64,000 bases of DNA from Massospora cicadina (GCA_022478985.1 JAKSZP010000145.1:62001-126000); one strand, 5' to 3'. Positions 12,230 to 24,979 are shown, numbered from the stretch's first letter. The notes: generated by a model from the sequence alone, not told the origin. Translations and numbers: made by a program.

Positions 12230-13600
12230 GCATTTTAATGTGTTGCTCCTTCTCAGTGTGTTATTTCAAAATTGTAGGCTTGTAGTTTTAAAGCCCATAA
12301 GGCCAGTTGCCCCTCTGGTTCTTTCAGGTTATGGTTTCAGCGTAGAGGCAAGTGATCAATCACAACCATGAAGTGTGTTCCATAAAAAGACGCTAAAAAT
12401 TGCTTTCAGGCATAAACCACAATAATGCATGCGTTCTGTCACAGTATAGTTCCTTTCTGCTAACATCAGTGTTCTGCTAACATATGCCATCAGATTCTCT
12501 TCCCCATCGTTGTCTACTTGACTTAAAACGGTGCCAATTGCCATTAATGAGTCATTATTCTGAATAAAGATACCCAATTAAAGTATGGATATTTTAAGAC
12601 AGGAATAGTCATTAAATATCAGTGTAGCTCACCAAATGATCCTTCGGCCTCATCATACCTCATGAATCCGTTTTTGGATCCTTCAACAAGTGAAATAAAG
12701 AATTAGTGATTTTGGTGAAATCCTTAATTAATTGGAGAAAATAGCCAACCTTCCCAAGAGATACTTGTATATCTTAAATGCTCTTCAGGATTAACATCCA
12801 TTTGTAAAGCTGTAATCTTCTGAAGCTGGGGTTGCAGTCCGCTGAAGTTTATCACAAACCCCATATACTCAATCTCTTCTTAAAATTGACATTTTATTAG
12901 CTTGACCTTTATGTTTGCTGTTTCTAAGCGCCTGGATAATTCCTCTAAGGGCTCCAGTTGATCAGTGAACGTCCTGTGAATTTTTTAATATCTTTTAAGT
13001 ATACTAAAATGCAGGATAACTTTAAAATCACTGAGGATAGAATCCATTGCTATCTGGAATGTCATGGCACATTTCACAATCACTGAGGCATTCTCATATT
13101 CTAGTAATTCTTGTGTGGAATTATTGCATAATTCTCTTGGTTTTCATTTTACAAATCTATATGCCAACATCATGATTTGAAATCCTTAACCAAAAAGTAT
13201 TTGGCTTCCACTAGGCGAACAAGTGCATCATCAATCCTCAGTAGAAGATAAAGAATCTTTTTGGTGACTTTATCTAGTTACAGTAATTGATCACCACAAA
13301 ATCTGATCCATCCTTTTTCTTCAAAATAATTATTGGACTCGCTCATGGACTCAACAATGGAATGAGGAGCCCATGCTCAACTAATTTGTTTATTTTATCA
13401 CAGATTACTGCTTCAGCAGTCCTAGACTGACGAACAGGTCACATTCTTTTTGGCAGATATTTCCCAGTGTTGACCTTATGAATCACATTTTTAGCGCATA
13501 TGAGGTCATGGTCATCCTGGGCAAATATCACCTAATAATTTTTAAATTGAGAAACTCTTCTAGCTGTCACTCTGATAATTTAGCCACTTACTCATGATTG
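12230..13600 (-). pseudogene. Gyp-1 reverse transcriptase / RNase H remnant
   Basis: RT blocks read SPIIILKKKDGSDFVVINYC near 13285-13345 and ILVYLKDIKKF near 12980-13015. The family catalytic motif is YLDD; here the first Asp is Lys, so the enzyme would be dead even without the stops. RNase H follows at 12356-12577 with ERNYTVTE and a DNDGEENLMAYVSRTL block. It lies between the protease and integrase remnants, as in Ty3/gypsy. Confidence 0.8.
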
Positions 13601-14199
13601 ATATTATTTTGACACTTTTTGCAGCATCCGCCTGCAATCCCATCTTGTTTACATGTAAAGTAATGTAATTTAATAATTTTCACCATCAGGAATATATTCA
13701 GAAACGTGATGAATTAATTTTACTTTATTTTCATCAGTTTTCTCTAAATTGTCCAGTAGCACTCTTATTTTAATGTGGCTAATATTATAATCCAAGAGTG
13801 ACCCATAGCTTTATCCTTGATTTACCCATGGGATGACGACTTCACTATATAAGTGCTCTGGGATTTCTATCCTTAACCCTGTGTTGACTATGTTTGCATT
13901 TTCTGGTGGATAAGTGTTCATTGTTTTTGTCATTGAGGTATCCCACAATTTTCCAGGATCTCTTTTGGTATTTCCCACCATTTATATCTAAATAATTGGT
14001 ACTGAATGGGAATGATGTCATCATGGTAAATAAAATCTACAAAATTGTTCTTTGTCAGTGGCATTTCTTCTTTAAGTTGATATACCAAGAACAGGGGTTG
14101 CTCCAAAATTGTTAGGGTATTCTCACCAAAACCACATTTCACACTATAATTTTCAGGAATTCCATCCTGATGAGTATGTCAAAATTTTGATTAGCCAAC

Positions 14200-16150
14200 A
14201 CTATATCAGGAGTTGATACCACCAGCAATCCAAACTGAACTGGCAGTGCACAGTAGGCTCCACAAGATATTGTGATATCTAATTAAGTGGTTCCTTATTT
14301 TTTCAGTGCATAAATCTAAAAATCTTCATTTGTTTCACCAATTTGGTTGAAACAATGTTGATGGGCGTTCTAATGTCAATTATTATCCTTACTATTACTT
14401 GGTTGAAAATAATATCCACATATGTACATTCAGAGTATTGTGATAAAGTGCTTATATAGTATATAGCCGCATTAATTGCTGATTCAAGAGTATGAATTAA
14501 AAGTGCATATAAATTAGGGAAAGATTACTTGATTGAGCTAATAGGAAGAGATACATTCATCTCATCAAGTCTCATCTTGAGTAAATTCTTCCAGTTTTTT
14601 GGTAGATCTAATTGATTCCATTAGCTGACAAGCATATGGCTGAGAAATTTCGTTCATAATATTGGGATGGATCCCATTTACTTTTGATAGGATAATGGCT
14701 TTTAAGTCCAAATTAACCACCTGGAAAAGCGGATCAGGTAATTCCTCATCTACAAATAAATTGTAAAAGTATCCAGGTCATCATTCAATATATCAAGGGA
14801 ACAGGTTTGATCACAGTACTAGATTGTTTTCTATCTAGACTGCAGGTCCTTTTCCTGACTCTTTAATGGTTTTTTCTTTTTAGCCTGTACTAAATTAACT
14901 TGATCTTTAGGCTCCTTTTATAACATTGAGTGGGAATGTGCAGGTTTTCCACATTGGTGGCAGCGGATCTGAGTCTTATCCACTCATTTATGTCATTTAG
15001 GCTCGTTTCATGTCATGATTCGATTCTGTTACTCTTTATTGGGCTCAGCAAATTTCATTGTATTTATGTTTTTTTACAAAAAAGCCATAAAAGTATGATT
15101 AGGTGCATTGAGGGTTGCTCCTACCATCTTTAGATGATCCACACATCTGTAATGTGGATATCTGCGTCACGATTGCTGAAGCCATTGTATGATGCATATA
15201 TCAGTAGTGTTGAAGCACCGCTTGCATTGTGATTCATACATTAAAATCTGACAACACTTTCACACTGGCCAGGATTTGCAATTTCTGGTAGAATATATCG
15301 CTTAAAGCTGCTAGAGTCTTTTCCTTTTGTAATTGAATGCCCGTAAACTCCTGTTTATGGTAGGACATCCGCGTAGGTCTACTAAACTCTGACATAATTG
15401 CTTCTTTGGCTTCAATATAAGTCCAATTGTCCTGTTAAGATGGGGCATCCTCAGATTCTAGCAACCAGTGTACAGGCAATTCACACAGTAACAGCCTTCT
15501 GTCCATTGCCATATCCAAACAATGTCATCTCAGAAAAGGTGAAGAACACTGGTGCGTTATTCTGGTGAAATGTGGGCAATTTCAACATATTCTGTTATCC
15601 TCCTTTTCTCCGCTGGCAGGGGATTACTGCCTGACAACTTAAATAAAATAAGGAGAAACTTTGGGAGTCATCTTTAAAATTGCATTAAATGATCCAGGAA
15701 TTTTTCTAGATGGTTGTATCTTCTTAACTAGAGTTTTAAGCATATTATTGTCAGCTTCATTCACCTCCATTTGCACAATTGTATTTGAGATTTTATAGTT
15801 CCTCTATGCACTTCAACATGCGCGTCATCTTCATGAGTCCAGCATAAGCATTCTCTATCCACTTCTTGCTCTGTCTTAAGTAATAACATTTCTTTAATCA
15901 ATTTGTTCTCCTTTCTCTTCAAGGAGGTAACCTTTCCATAAAAGTTCATTGTCAACTTTTATGACTTTCACAACCTCTTCCTCTTCTTTTGTCACCCATT
16001 CCTCAAAAGTAGTGAATTAATCCTGTGATTCCAAGTTTAGCGCATTCTTATTGACAGTCTCTAGTTCTGATCAAAGCTTCCTTAAATTATTTTTTAAGAC
16101 ATTGTTGATAAGGTCTTCTATTAAATTTGGAGTATAACTCAACTACCACA
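14200..16150 (-). pseudogene. Gyp-1 gag-protease remnant
   Basis: The protease active-site block reads IIDIRTPINIVSTKLV near 14350-14400. The family motif is D-S/T-G, and Gly is replaced by Arg. Upstream, CHQCGKPAHSHS near 14915-14960 is a zinc knuckle whose last Cys is lost. A 64-codon open piece at 15761-15955 with a basic, charged composition belongs to gag. The gag-coding strand runs from the primer-binding site at 16153-16164 toward the left. Confidence 0.7.
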
Positions 16151-16152
16151 TG

Positions 16153-16164
16153 TAGTGAGCCCCA
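16153..16164 (-). promoter_or_regulatory. Gyp-1 primer-binding site
   Basis: The minus strand reads TGGGGCTCACTA immediately inside the 5' LTR. It differs by one base from TGGTGCTCACTA, found at the same place in Gyp-2, Gyp-3 and Gyp-4. Confidence 0.7.
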
Positions 16165-16165
16165 A

Positions 16166-17289
16166 TTTTAACTTTTGAGAGCTGTGTGCTTTTTAAACTT
16201 TCAGGATTCTGGCGTAATTATGCACTCCTGTTAAATGCACAGGTTCTATTATGAGCGTTGTATAAATTGTTAATAGTAACTAGTCAAATAGGGTAGCAAT
16301 AGTTTGAAGACTATCACTCTAGTTAAATTATTTATAGCCAGGTTGAATATTGGGTCCAACGCTAAGCTGATAATTGTCCTTCTAATATTTAGAAGTGCTT
16401 CTGGAATAGTAGGTAAGTTCTTCTCTCTCACTCTTCCTTCTGGTAGAACTTAACTTAGTCTTAGGTCCAGAGATTTCTCTTCTCTCTAGACGCAGAGTCC
16501 GCGGAGATATCAATAAAATAAACAAAATATCTTGTATCCTTTCAAATCATGTCTCAAGAGTAAAATGCATAATAAATTTTATGAAAGTCTATATTCTTAA
16601 AGTACTGAGATTTTCTTATCTGTATCTGCTTTATTTAAAAAATACAAGGGATTTTATAAAGGAATTTAGCGCCCAACTCTTATGTTGGCACACCAATTGG
16701 AAATGACAGCCGCTGCTAATAAATTTACCCCTCCATGGTCGCACTCAATATTGATCTTTCTCATTGGGTCATTAAGATTCTACAGCTGGCCATCAATGAA
16801 ACCTCTTCTGTGTTGAGTCAAAGATTTTTTCCAACGCCGTCGTTCAACCTCAGCAAGTCATCATTATTAGGTTAACAACCTTATTAGGCAATGAGACTTT
16901 TACCCATAAAAGAAGATCATGATACCTATAAAGTCAACTTGCAAGTCGCTTATCACAGGCGGCGTCAATAACCTAGCAACTCATAAGCCACTTATTTGAT
17001 CAGTGACAAAACCTGACTGACTCCTACAAGACAATTAAATCATGTATTATAATTGAAAACATAATCCTTTGTTTATTGTTGGGGATCATCCACAATAAAA
17101 CATTAGCAATTCAGCGGATCAAAACCTGGAGAATCACTTAATGTTCATCAAAAATAATTTTTCAGACAATAGTTATATATAATTAATAACTCCCCACATC
17201 CACTAGCGGTCCTTATCCTCTAGTGGATACGCAGATATATTATAATTGCTTAAGCTGGGTAATGTAGGCGTACTAAATCCCAAAAAACA
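16166..17289 (-). repeat. Gyp-1 5' LTR
   Basis: It pairs with the 3' LTR at 8998-10122 in order and length, with many substitutions and small indels, indicating an old insertion. Confidence 0.83.
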
Positions 17290-17549
17290 TATTTTTGACA
17301 ATGGGCAACATTGAGAGAAATCTTTAACTTTCTTATCCAAGTTTTTACTAATAAAATTGTAGGAGCTACACTATTAATGATGTCCCAAATCAAACCATAT
17401 ACATGGATATATCCACATACATACCTTTGGAATATGCCTCAGAAGTGTTCATTAAGTGAGTATTATGGTTGTTGTTTGACTTCAAGTGTAACTTGATACT
17501 TAAGAATTCATTAGAAAAGTTATTTTTAAGGTCTTCATTGAAAAAGCAA

Positions 17550-20500
17550 TTTTACATCTTAGAGCAAAGGAAGCTCAGTAGAACATCAAGTTTGGAGGTA
17601 GTCAGCGTGCTGATCTTGCCTTGCTTAACATGAGGCTGACTCACTGCTCAGGGGGTCTACTCTGCGCATATTAGGCACCAGACAATCTTCACTAACATCA
17701 CAATTATCAAGTAAATTCTCCTCTGATGCTACCCCTGTACCATTGATCACTTTAGTAAACTCTTTGCGCCAATGACGAAAATCTTGAAGATACTCTTTGA
17801 CAAATTTAGTGTATGTTGGCCCCAGGACTAAATGAGAGCAATTTCCACTTCTTCTCTGGATCTCCGCTCAGATCCTTAATCTTTTCTTTGAAGAGTCTCC
17901 CAATTTTTACTAATTTAGTGTATGTTGGCCCCAGGACTAAATGAGAGCAATTTCAACTTCTCTCATAGCAGCTCAGCTCCAAGGTATTTTGATAGAGAGT
18001 GCTTTTCTCAAACAAAGAAGACTCAGACTGGTTACTGGTTTCTGTAAATTTGGTAAATCACAGATTTCTTACTGGAGATTATATCAACTAAACAACTATA
18101 AGCGCAAGTAAAAGGATAAACTTGAGATTCTATGAAAAATGGTTTCTTAATATAAAATATGAGTATTATATCTTTCAAGTGAAATTCAGGATATAATAAT
18201 GAATAAAGGATTGAAAAGTATTTGGGAATAGGGTTTGTGATATGAGAATTTTTCAACATCCCCTAGTCAGACGGCTTCTGATTTCTGCTTTGGTGGCCTC
18301 ATCCATTTGGGCCAATTCCTGTAACTGCGAGCTTCTTCTCACGGTGGTTATCCCTGAACCTGGATGTTCATGGGCCTTTTTACTAGTCAGTTTCTAGGTT
18401 TTGGGCTATATTATCTTTGGTTAAAATAGTTTTATTACCAAATCTGGTACTACTCTTTTTGCCTTCAGGTTTGAGTGATAGTGCTCCTATGATGCACCTC
18501 ACATCATGGTTTTTGATTGATTCTCAAAATTAACTGATTAACAGATTTGATAATATTAGCCTTCAAACCTCAGATGCTATTTTCAGCATAATTTGGCATG
18601 CTCATCATATTGTCATTGGTGGAAAGCAAATTAACTTGGCCCTTAGGTTTATAAGGGTCAATTTTTTTAAATTTTGGTGATGACTTTATATTCATAAAGT
18701 AAGCATTCTGCCTCATCAGAGGAAAATTATGTTTCATGATGCCATCCCAATGTTGATGAAAATTTCTGTGTCTCTCTCAAAACTATAAAAGGGCCTCTTT
18801 ATTCCCATATGCAGTGGACCGGTTACCTGTACCTCCACCAGATTGGAGTTACTTTTGTTCATTCTATTGGTTAAGGAATGATTTGTTGCACCATTTACGG
18901 CCTCATCAGTAACAGAGGTCTAACCCAAAACACAATAATCTAATCTGCGTAGACCTTAGACTCTTCAGCTTAGGCTTCTTTAGTAATTTCTACTAGCTTA
19001 GATTTCTTTGTAACCCAATTAGCGGCCATTAAATCATCATTAGCCACTATATAATAGAGATTATCTTTGACCTCATCATCAGAAATAAAAAGCTTATCAG
19101 GGTTCAGGGGGAAAGTTTTGGTTAATTTTGGTGGAGCTAGAGCATTCTGACTTTAATCCATCTACTCTTTTCCCGCATCATTGTTCTTGATGATTTATAT
19201 GGCAACATTTACCTTGAGCTTATTGTCTGACCATCTTTAGCATTAATTAGAAACTTTTCTTGCCCACAGTTTTGTCATATAATTGAGCCATGTTGCTGTT
19301 CTGTTCTACTTATTGATTCGTGTAATATATACTCTCCTTTGATTGAACATGTCTTTTTTGAACTTTAAAACGAAATTTTGCTAATTATTAGGTCAATTAG
19401 TTGCTCCAAAACATCTGGCACATAGTCTCAAGTAATTGTTAATCATTTGAGTCTCCATATACCAATTTTATGCTGGTATCATGACATAGTGTAAGTCACA
19501 ATAGGGCTTGACTACATGCTCCAATATAAATTTTATGTCAAAAATTGATTGCATAAAACCTAATTAAGACAAGTGCGTCATGATGAAACCTGTCAACAAA
19601 CTCTTTTTAGCCTTGTTCTTCTTACATTTTTATCTTGAGAAGTTCAGTCCTTGGGACATTAGTCTTTCAGGAACTCTATATTTCTTGTATCATAGCGTTT
19701 TTGCCATCTTTATGTGACCATACATCATCTAAATAGGGCATGATAAGGTCACAGCTATGGTAGTCAAGAGAGTTAATTAATATAGACGTCTTTACATGGC
19801 TGATGCACCTCTCGTTGACATTATAGATAGCTTAAAAAACGTGAATGTTCCCATCTTTATCAAACTTTATGAACTTAAGAAGTTTGGAATCATCTCTGTA
19901 TGATTCAGGAATAAGTGCTGCTGTGCTTTTTCTTGTATTTTAATGCCTTTGCATATCTTTAGTCAAAATCAGTCATTGGTCCAACTACTAGTTTCTGGGG
20001 TCAAAATCAAGGCCAGAAATTCAGTCACAAAACCTAAAGAATATCAGTTTCTGCATTGTTATTGAACCCTGACAATTCTTCTTCATGATACTGCTCAGAA
20101 CTACTTATTTTTTCATTTTGAATTTAATACTTAAATAATTTCTCAACCCGTTTTCTAACAAATGACTGGACCTTTCTTTATCCCCCAAGGCTGGTCAAAC
20201 ACAGGCAACTCTTCTATTTGAGGTTCAAAATTTTTTTCTTAGGCTTTTGCATTCCTTTTCTAATAAAAATTGTTTTACCATTATGAGTTTGAGATCTTCA
20301 GTCAGACTTTCTACTCTTGAATTTTTTGTTGATATGAAGGTATTGAGTTTTAATTTTCACAGGTAAGCTAGAGTTTTTGGATTGCAAACCCGACATAATT
20401 CACCAAATTTTCTAAAATTTGTTTCTAATATTAGCATCTTTTTTGTTACTAAGTAGTACTAATGGCAAAGAAAAAAAATTTCAATATTCATATGTACAAA

Positions 20501-20780
20501 ACCCAACTCTGTTTGAACATACTCGTTCATCTAACTTTCATTGATTTTAACTCAAGTTGATTTCTTTAGATGAAGTGTCCTGTTCAGTCAGGTTTCTGAC
20601 TGAGACAACAAAGTCTTCAAATGAGTTTCCAGCTTTTAAAAGCGGTTATTAATCTTTTATAACCATTTTTATGTTAGTCCTTTTTGAGCAATGAGATCTG
20701 CAGCCACCTTCAGGACTCCTATATAATATTATTTTTATGGGTTGTTCAATATTTGAAGTGCGTCGTTAACATGTTTAGTA
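17550..20780 (-). pseudogene. Decayed minus-strand coding stretch, family unclear (gag-like piece)
   Basis: I do not recognise this gene. The minus strand keeps fragments that look protein-coding when frames are stitched by eye: EPQIEELPVFDQPWGIKKG near 20190-20230, SYRDDSKLLKFIKFDKDGNI near 19840-19910, a gag-like KEFVDRFHHDALVLIRF near 19560-19620, KLFISDDEVKDNLYYIVAND near 19040-19100 and KKIDPYKPKGQVNLLS near 18620-18670. Stops and shifts are everywhere. A 41-bp block is repeated at about 17808-17848 and 17920-17960. It sits between Gyp-1 and Gyp-2 and may be the remains of another LTR element into which Gyp-2 inserted. Confidence 0.45.
17808..17960. repeat. 41-bp direct repeat, two copies about 112 bp apart
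   Basis: The block starting TTTAGTGTATGTTGGCCCCA and running through aaatgagagcaatttc occurs at about 17808-17848 and again at 17920-17960. The near identity suggests a recent local duplication inside otherwise decayed sequence. Confidence 0.7.
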
Positions 20781-20787
20781 AATACCA

Positions 20788-21262
20788 TGTCAGGAAATTG
20801 ATATGAGTGGACAATACACTAACCATATGATGGATCAGAGGGGGAATCAGGATGAGTCTCAAGATTAACAAAAAGAAGTAAACAGATAATAGTCAATTGA
20901 GATGTCGACCAATCAGTAAGAATGGGGGATTATGCTGAGATTGAGATAAATGAGATTTCAAATAAAAGGGGAAAAGAAAATAGAAGAAACCAAACTGAGG
21001 ATGCATCCAGCTTTGGGAATTGAGATATAAAAAGTTCCAAAGATGATTGAAGGGGTTCATTTGAAAATTAGGTTGTTGCAGAAAGGCCTGCATATTAGTA
21101 AAATAATAAAGGTTGGAATAAGGGGCGATAGCTCCATGTGAAAAGTTTATTAGTGTTATTGAAGGTCTGGCGATCTTCATATCATCTGATTTGGTTACCC
21201 ATTGGCTAATATCCTGTGCAAACTGACTTGGCGGAATCAAGACTCTACGTCAAGAATTAATA
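20788..21262 (+). repeat. Gyp-2 5' LTR
   Basis: It starts TGTCAGGAAATTGATATG and ends GAATTAATA, where the right copy has GAATTAACA. Long shared blocks with 27649-28127 include GAATGGGGGATTATGCTGAG and CGATCTTCATATCATCTGAT. A minus-strand frame of 115 codons inside it is an artefact. Confidence 0.9.
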
Positions 21263-21263
21263 G

Positions 21264-21275
21264 TGGTGCTCACTA
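21264..21275 (+). promoter_or_regulatory. Gyp-2 primer-binding site
   Basis: TGGTGCTCACTA starts one base after the 5' LTR. It would pair with a tRNA 3' end TAGTGAGCACCA. I cannot name the tRNA. Confidence 0.75.
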
Positions 21276-21589
21276 GAGGGGGTCATTGGTCAGCTGTAGT
21301 TATTCGTTGCTGTGAATACAATGATGAGCCCTCATTCATTACATCACCGTTCTATCAGATTCTGCGCACGTCATGCAGAAGAAATATAGGAGGCATCTAA
21401 TAAGTATCCAATATCATGCACTGTGACAAAACCGGGTAATGATAAAGTTGTGATCAGTCTGCAACTAGAAAACTGCCCTGAGCTGACAGCTGACCAACCA
21501 GGGTGCTCCATGAATGTGACCCCTCAGCAGCTGCGGAATATTATGGAGTATTTGTTATGCGGATATTGATTATATGAAGATGAGGTGGG

Positions 21590-22707
21590 GGAGTATGCCT
21601 TGAGTTTTTTTTATAAACCAATGTGATCAAGAAGATCGCTATGCCATGTATATGTCTTATCTGAATGCAACAACAATGGGGTTGACTCGCCACCTTGGTA
21701 CTTGCGGAATTGAGGAGTATCTAGTCATGTACGTGCAACCGTCCATTTGACAACTACTGCGAGTATTGGCTCACCATAATATAGAAATTGTAAATGTGGT
21801 GCAATTTACTCGAGCACAGCAAAATGATATTCGCCTCTTGCTCAACCACCTAGATTGCTCTTATTCAGAGGTACAAGGGGCGCTTGGGCAAATGAACCGC
21901 TGTGTTGAGAACATCCGCCATTGTTTAGACATGTTGGTACCACAGTTGCATCTTAAGTTGTCTCAGGTAATTGATGAGCTGTTGGATTGGCATGGCCTAC
22001 TGATGGAATGGATTTGGGACATCACGATGTTGGGACACATTACTGAGCATTTTATGATGGATTTAACTGCATGGGCAGAAGCACTCGAAGATGCAGTGGC
22101 CCAGATTAAAGAGAAAATACACTGGTAGAACATCAAGTGGTGGGTTAAGTCAGCTTCATATTAGCTGAAGTAAACCAACTTTGTATTGAATGGAGTAGCC
22201 AGAAAATGACTGATAATGAGCTTAACCCTTGGTCAACATCCCCCTGAGTACCTGCAGCTAGTCCACCAGGCTACACAATTGGAAGCAGATAGTCAGGCTG
22301 AGCGGCATCAAGTTTTCCCTCTTTCAATCTATGAGACACGGGAGTATGCTGACATACAAGGATGACTTAATACCCTTCGATGGTCCAATGAAAGATTGGT
22401 ATGGGAACAAGTCACTCTCCTGACCCATATAGACAATGCTAGCCAACAAGTGGATTATGTTAGCTGACAGCATGGCCATATATATAGTACAATTGGAAGC
22501 ATTTTCTTGCGTCTACAAGCAGTGGAGCTGCAGTTGCATGAAGAGAGGGAATATCGTCAGGAGCTGCAAAATCAATATGCGACACTGCAATGGGAATTAC
22601 AGAATGGATGGTGTAGATGTCATTCGGTTAAAGTGGAGCAAATGATTAATGAGCATTTTGTGGAGTATGCCAGAGCTGGGGGGAACGGTGCAATTAGTGG
22701 TAATTAA
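21590..22707 (+). pseudogene. Gyp-2 leader gene: coiled-coil protein of unknown function
   Basis: I do not recognise this gene. One frame runs from about 21590 to 22707 with several in-frame stops. The longest open piece (21766-22128, 120 codons) is helical and Leu-rich (RAQQNDIRLLLNHLD, VIDELLDWHGLLMEWI). The last piece has a strong coiled-coil look (LRLQAVELQLHEEREYRQEL, 22495-22560). It lies between the primer-binding site and the gag region, so it may be an N-terminal gag extension or a separate accessory gene. Gyp-4, which is otherwise similar, has gag almost directly after its primer site. The sequence does not show its function. Confidence 0.55.
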
Positions 22708-22899
22708 GGGGATGAAAGCTATGGATCCACTAACAAATAAGCATCAAGCAATGGAATGTATACCCCACGTGACTCTATTTCCTTTAAATTTATCACGCTG
22801 GATTTGAGCTCAACCGGCTGGTGGTATAATAATTCACAAGGGGGTTGTTCCCTTAGTCACTCTGGAACCAATTCGCCTGATTCTTGCTGCAGAAGTTTG

Positions 22900-23700
22900 A
22901 AGCAAGGCGAAGCTGTGTGAATCGAGAACTTGCCTTCTTTTAATCATGATGGTAATCTACATGGTTACTTCAAGTGATTCAAATTCGCCATGGAAGGAGT
23001 TTCTGTAAGATGAAAAGGAACTGTTGCTGTCTGCTCTTGATGTAGACAGCGCCAATCAAGTTACTTGCTACCTCCCAAACAGATCAGCATCCTATGAAAA
23101 AATTAAGGCGATTGTTCTTCAGCTTTTCAGGGGTGTGACCAAGATGGCCCAATGGAAAGCCAACTTTCTGACTATAAAATTTCACTAAAATGAGACCCTG
23201 TCAGATTTTGATGTATGTTTCTTGGTGGAAGCACATGTACTAATTGGAGCTAACCTTTTATCCGCCAAGGATGTTGGTATTGCGATGATGGCAGCCATTA
23301 AACCATATTGGGAACTATCTAATACTATGTCTCACATGTTGAACAAAGAGGCAGTACTTATTTGAATTGTGAATACTTTACGCCGACTCTCTGCCACAAA
23401 CAGCGCCCCTAATATAGCCTGGCAACCCTCTGTTATCCCCGCACCAAAGACTTCAGAGTATGAACTACAGCGGCTACGCTATCATCTGTGGAACGTATTT
23501 GTTCATCATACAGATCTGCGAATCCTTTCTGACCTAGATATGGTCTGCCAGCTCATTCCCAACCTTGGAAACATACCATTAATTTTTGCACTGATCCTTC
23601 AGCTGCATGTTATATATGTGAACCTTTCATGAATACTTGCTTCTAATGCGGCGGAGGGGGCATTATGCGGCAAACTGCCCTAGCAAAACATGAGTGTATG
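22900..23700 (+). pseudogene. Gyp-2 gag remnant with zinc knuckle
   Basis: Blocks LPSFNHDGNLHGYFK and SALDVDSANQVTCYLP match the Gyp-4 gag (LPPFDCKGNIHGFF, SSLDVGSADQVICYL). Near 23636-23690 a zinc knuckle reads C-F-stop-C-GGGG-H-YAAN-C, so a stop codon sits inside the CX2C turn. Stops and a frameshift near 23010 also break the gene. Gag forms the particle and binds the element RNA in this family. Confidence 0.75.
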
Positions 23701-24059
23701 CATTACCAACTGAGGAAACCCCACAGGGAAAAAGCTCAAGTGGAGTAGAGATGTAATGCTCTACCTCCGCTATGTCTAATCCACTTGTCCCTAACGAATC
23801 CCCAGCTCCTAGTTGGGAAGGATATGGAACTCAATCAGATGAATTACTATACCAACAGCTTCCGTTGGGTATCCCTGCTTCCTGTTCCAAACGTATAATT
23901 CACCCTCAAGCTCTGTGTTTTTCCAGGAAGCGCTGAAGCCATATGTGTGGAAGATCTTGGAACAGACTGGCACAAGTATTGAGGATCCTCTGATGGCTGC
24001 TGCTTCTTTGGTAGGAGTCCATTCAGCCATTCCAGTAGGAAAAATCATCAATGAGTATC

Positions 24060-24600
24060 CTCAGGTCAGCAAGAGCATCTCCTCTTTCTTGAGTAACATT
24101 AATCTCTTGGACATACATGCAATAAACACTGATGGTTCTTCTTACTCAGAGTGTACTTATTGTGACATTTTCGTTTAAAATACAAAAATCCGTGCTATCA
24201 TTGATACTAGAGCCCCTGTGAACATAGTCTCTACTCAGATGGAGGCTAAGCTTCTGCTCAAACTGGATGTGGATCATCAAGTAGTATATGGAAATGCAGG
24301 GACGCATAGCACTGTGTCTGAAGGTGCATATAGTGCATTGCCCTTACAATTAGGTTCATTACGGGCTTCTGCCCCAGCGGTGGTTCTGCCAAACAACAAC
24401 TATGACATGCTAATTGGTGCAGCATTTATGAAGAATTTGGTGTTGTGATAAACATGGCGGAGGAAACACTTAATATTTTAGGACAACAGATTCCTGTTTA
24501 TTTTACCTCATGTGGAATCCCAAATGGAATCATTCCGCTCTAGTCAAATTAACCTAGCATACAGCAATGGAGTAATTCCCATGCACTATTGACAACTAAA
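24060..24600 (+). pseudogene. Gyp-2 aspartic protease region
   Basis: The active-site block is IIDTRAPVNIVS at about 24196-24230; Arg replaces the Gly of the family D-S/T-G triad. Downstream VVLPNNNYDMLIGAAFMK and MAEETLNILGQQIPVYF align with Gyp-4. A frameshift near 24445 separates these two blocks. The protease normally matures the gag-pol polyprotein. Confidence 0.75.
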
Positions 24601-24979
24601 GTGGTGGACTAGGGCCCTCTCCAACCAGATTTATGAATATAAAGAGATTCCGCTTTGAGCAGCGAGCGATTGGAGCATACCTTCTGGACACCAATGCATA
24701 GTAGGGACTGAGCTCAAAATCAGTGTCCCTAAAGGGCTTTATGGAGAAATAATGGCTCCTCACCAACACTATCAGCTTGAACCACATGTGGTTCCAGGGT
24801 TTCTGCTACTTGGGAATGGAGAAGTGAAAGTGCTGCTAGCAAATTTACAGAAGGCGACCATAACAATTCAGTAACACCAAGTGGTGGCTTGCTTACACTT
24901 TTTTCCCATAGAAGAAGTCCGCTGTATTCATGATTTCAGCTCCTTGGAGGATCTTGGACTGCCTACAAGCTCTCAATTC

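Larger units (their letters stand above)
8998..17289 (-). mobile_element. Gyp-1: decayed Ty3/gypsy LTR retrotransposon
   Basis: Two direct repeats of about 1.12 kb (8998-10122 and 16166-17289) flank a 6-kb interior whose minus strand encodes, in order, gag, protease, RT, RNase H and integrase. That is the Ty3/gypsy order. A primer-binding site with the same core as the other elements here lies just inside the 5' LTR, and a purine tract (AGTGGGGGATT on the minus strand) abuts the 3' LTR. Every reading frame is broken. No clear target duplication is visible; the left flank is aaaaa and the right end is A-rich, so one may be hidden. Confidence 0.88.

Noticed and set aside
20893..21240. A 115-codon minus-strand protein
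   Set aside because: It lies entirely inside the 5' LTR of Gyp-2 and is not preserved in the 3' LTR.
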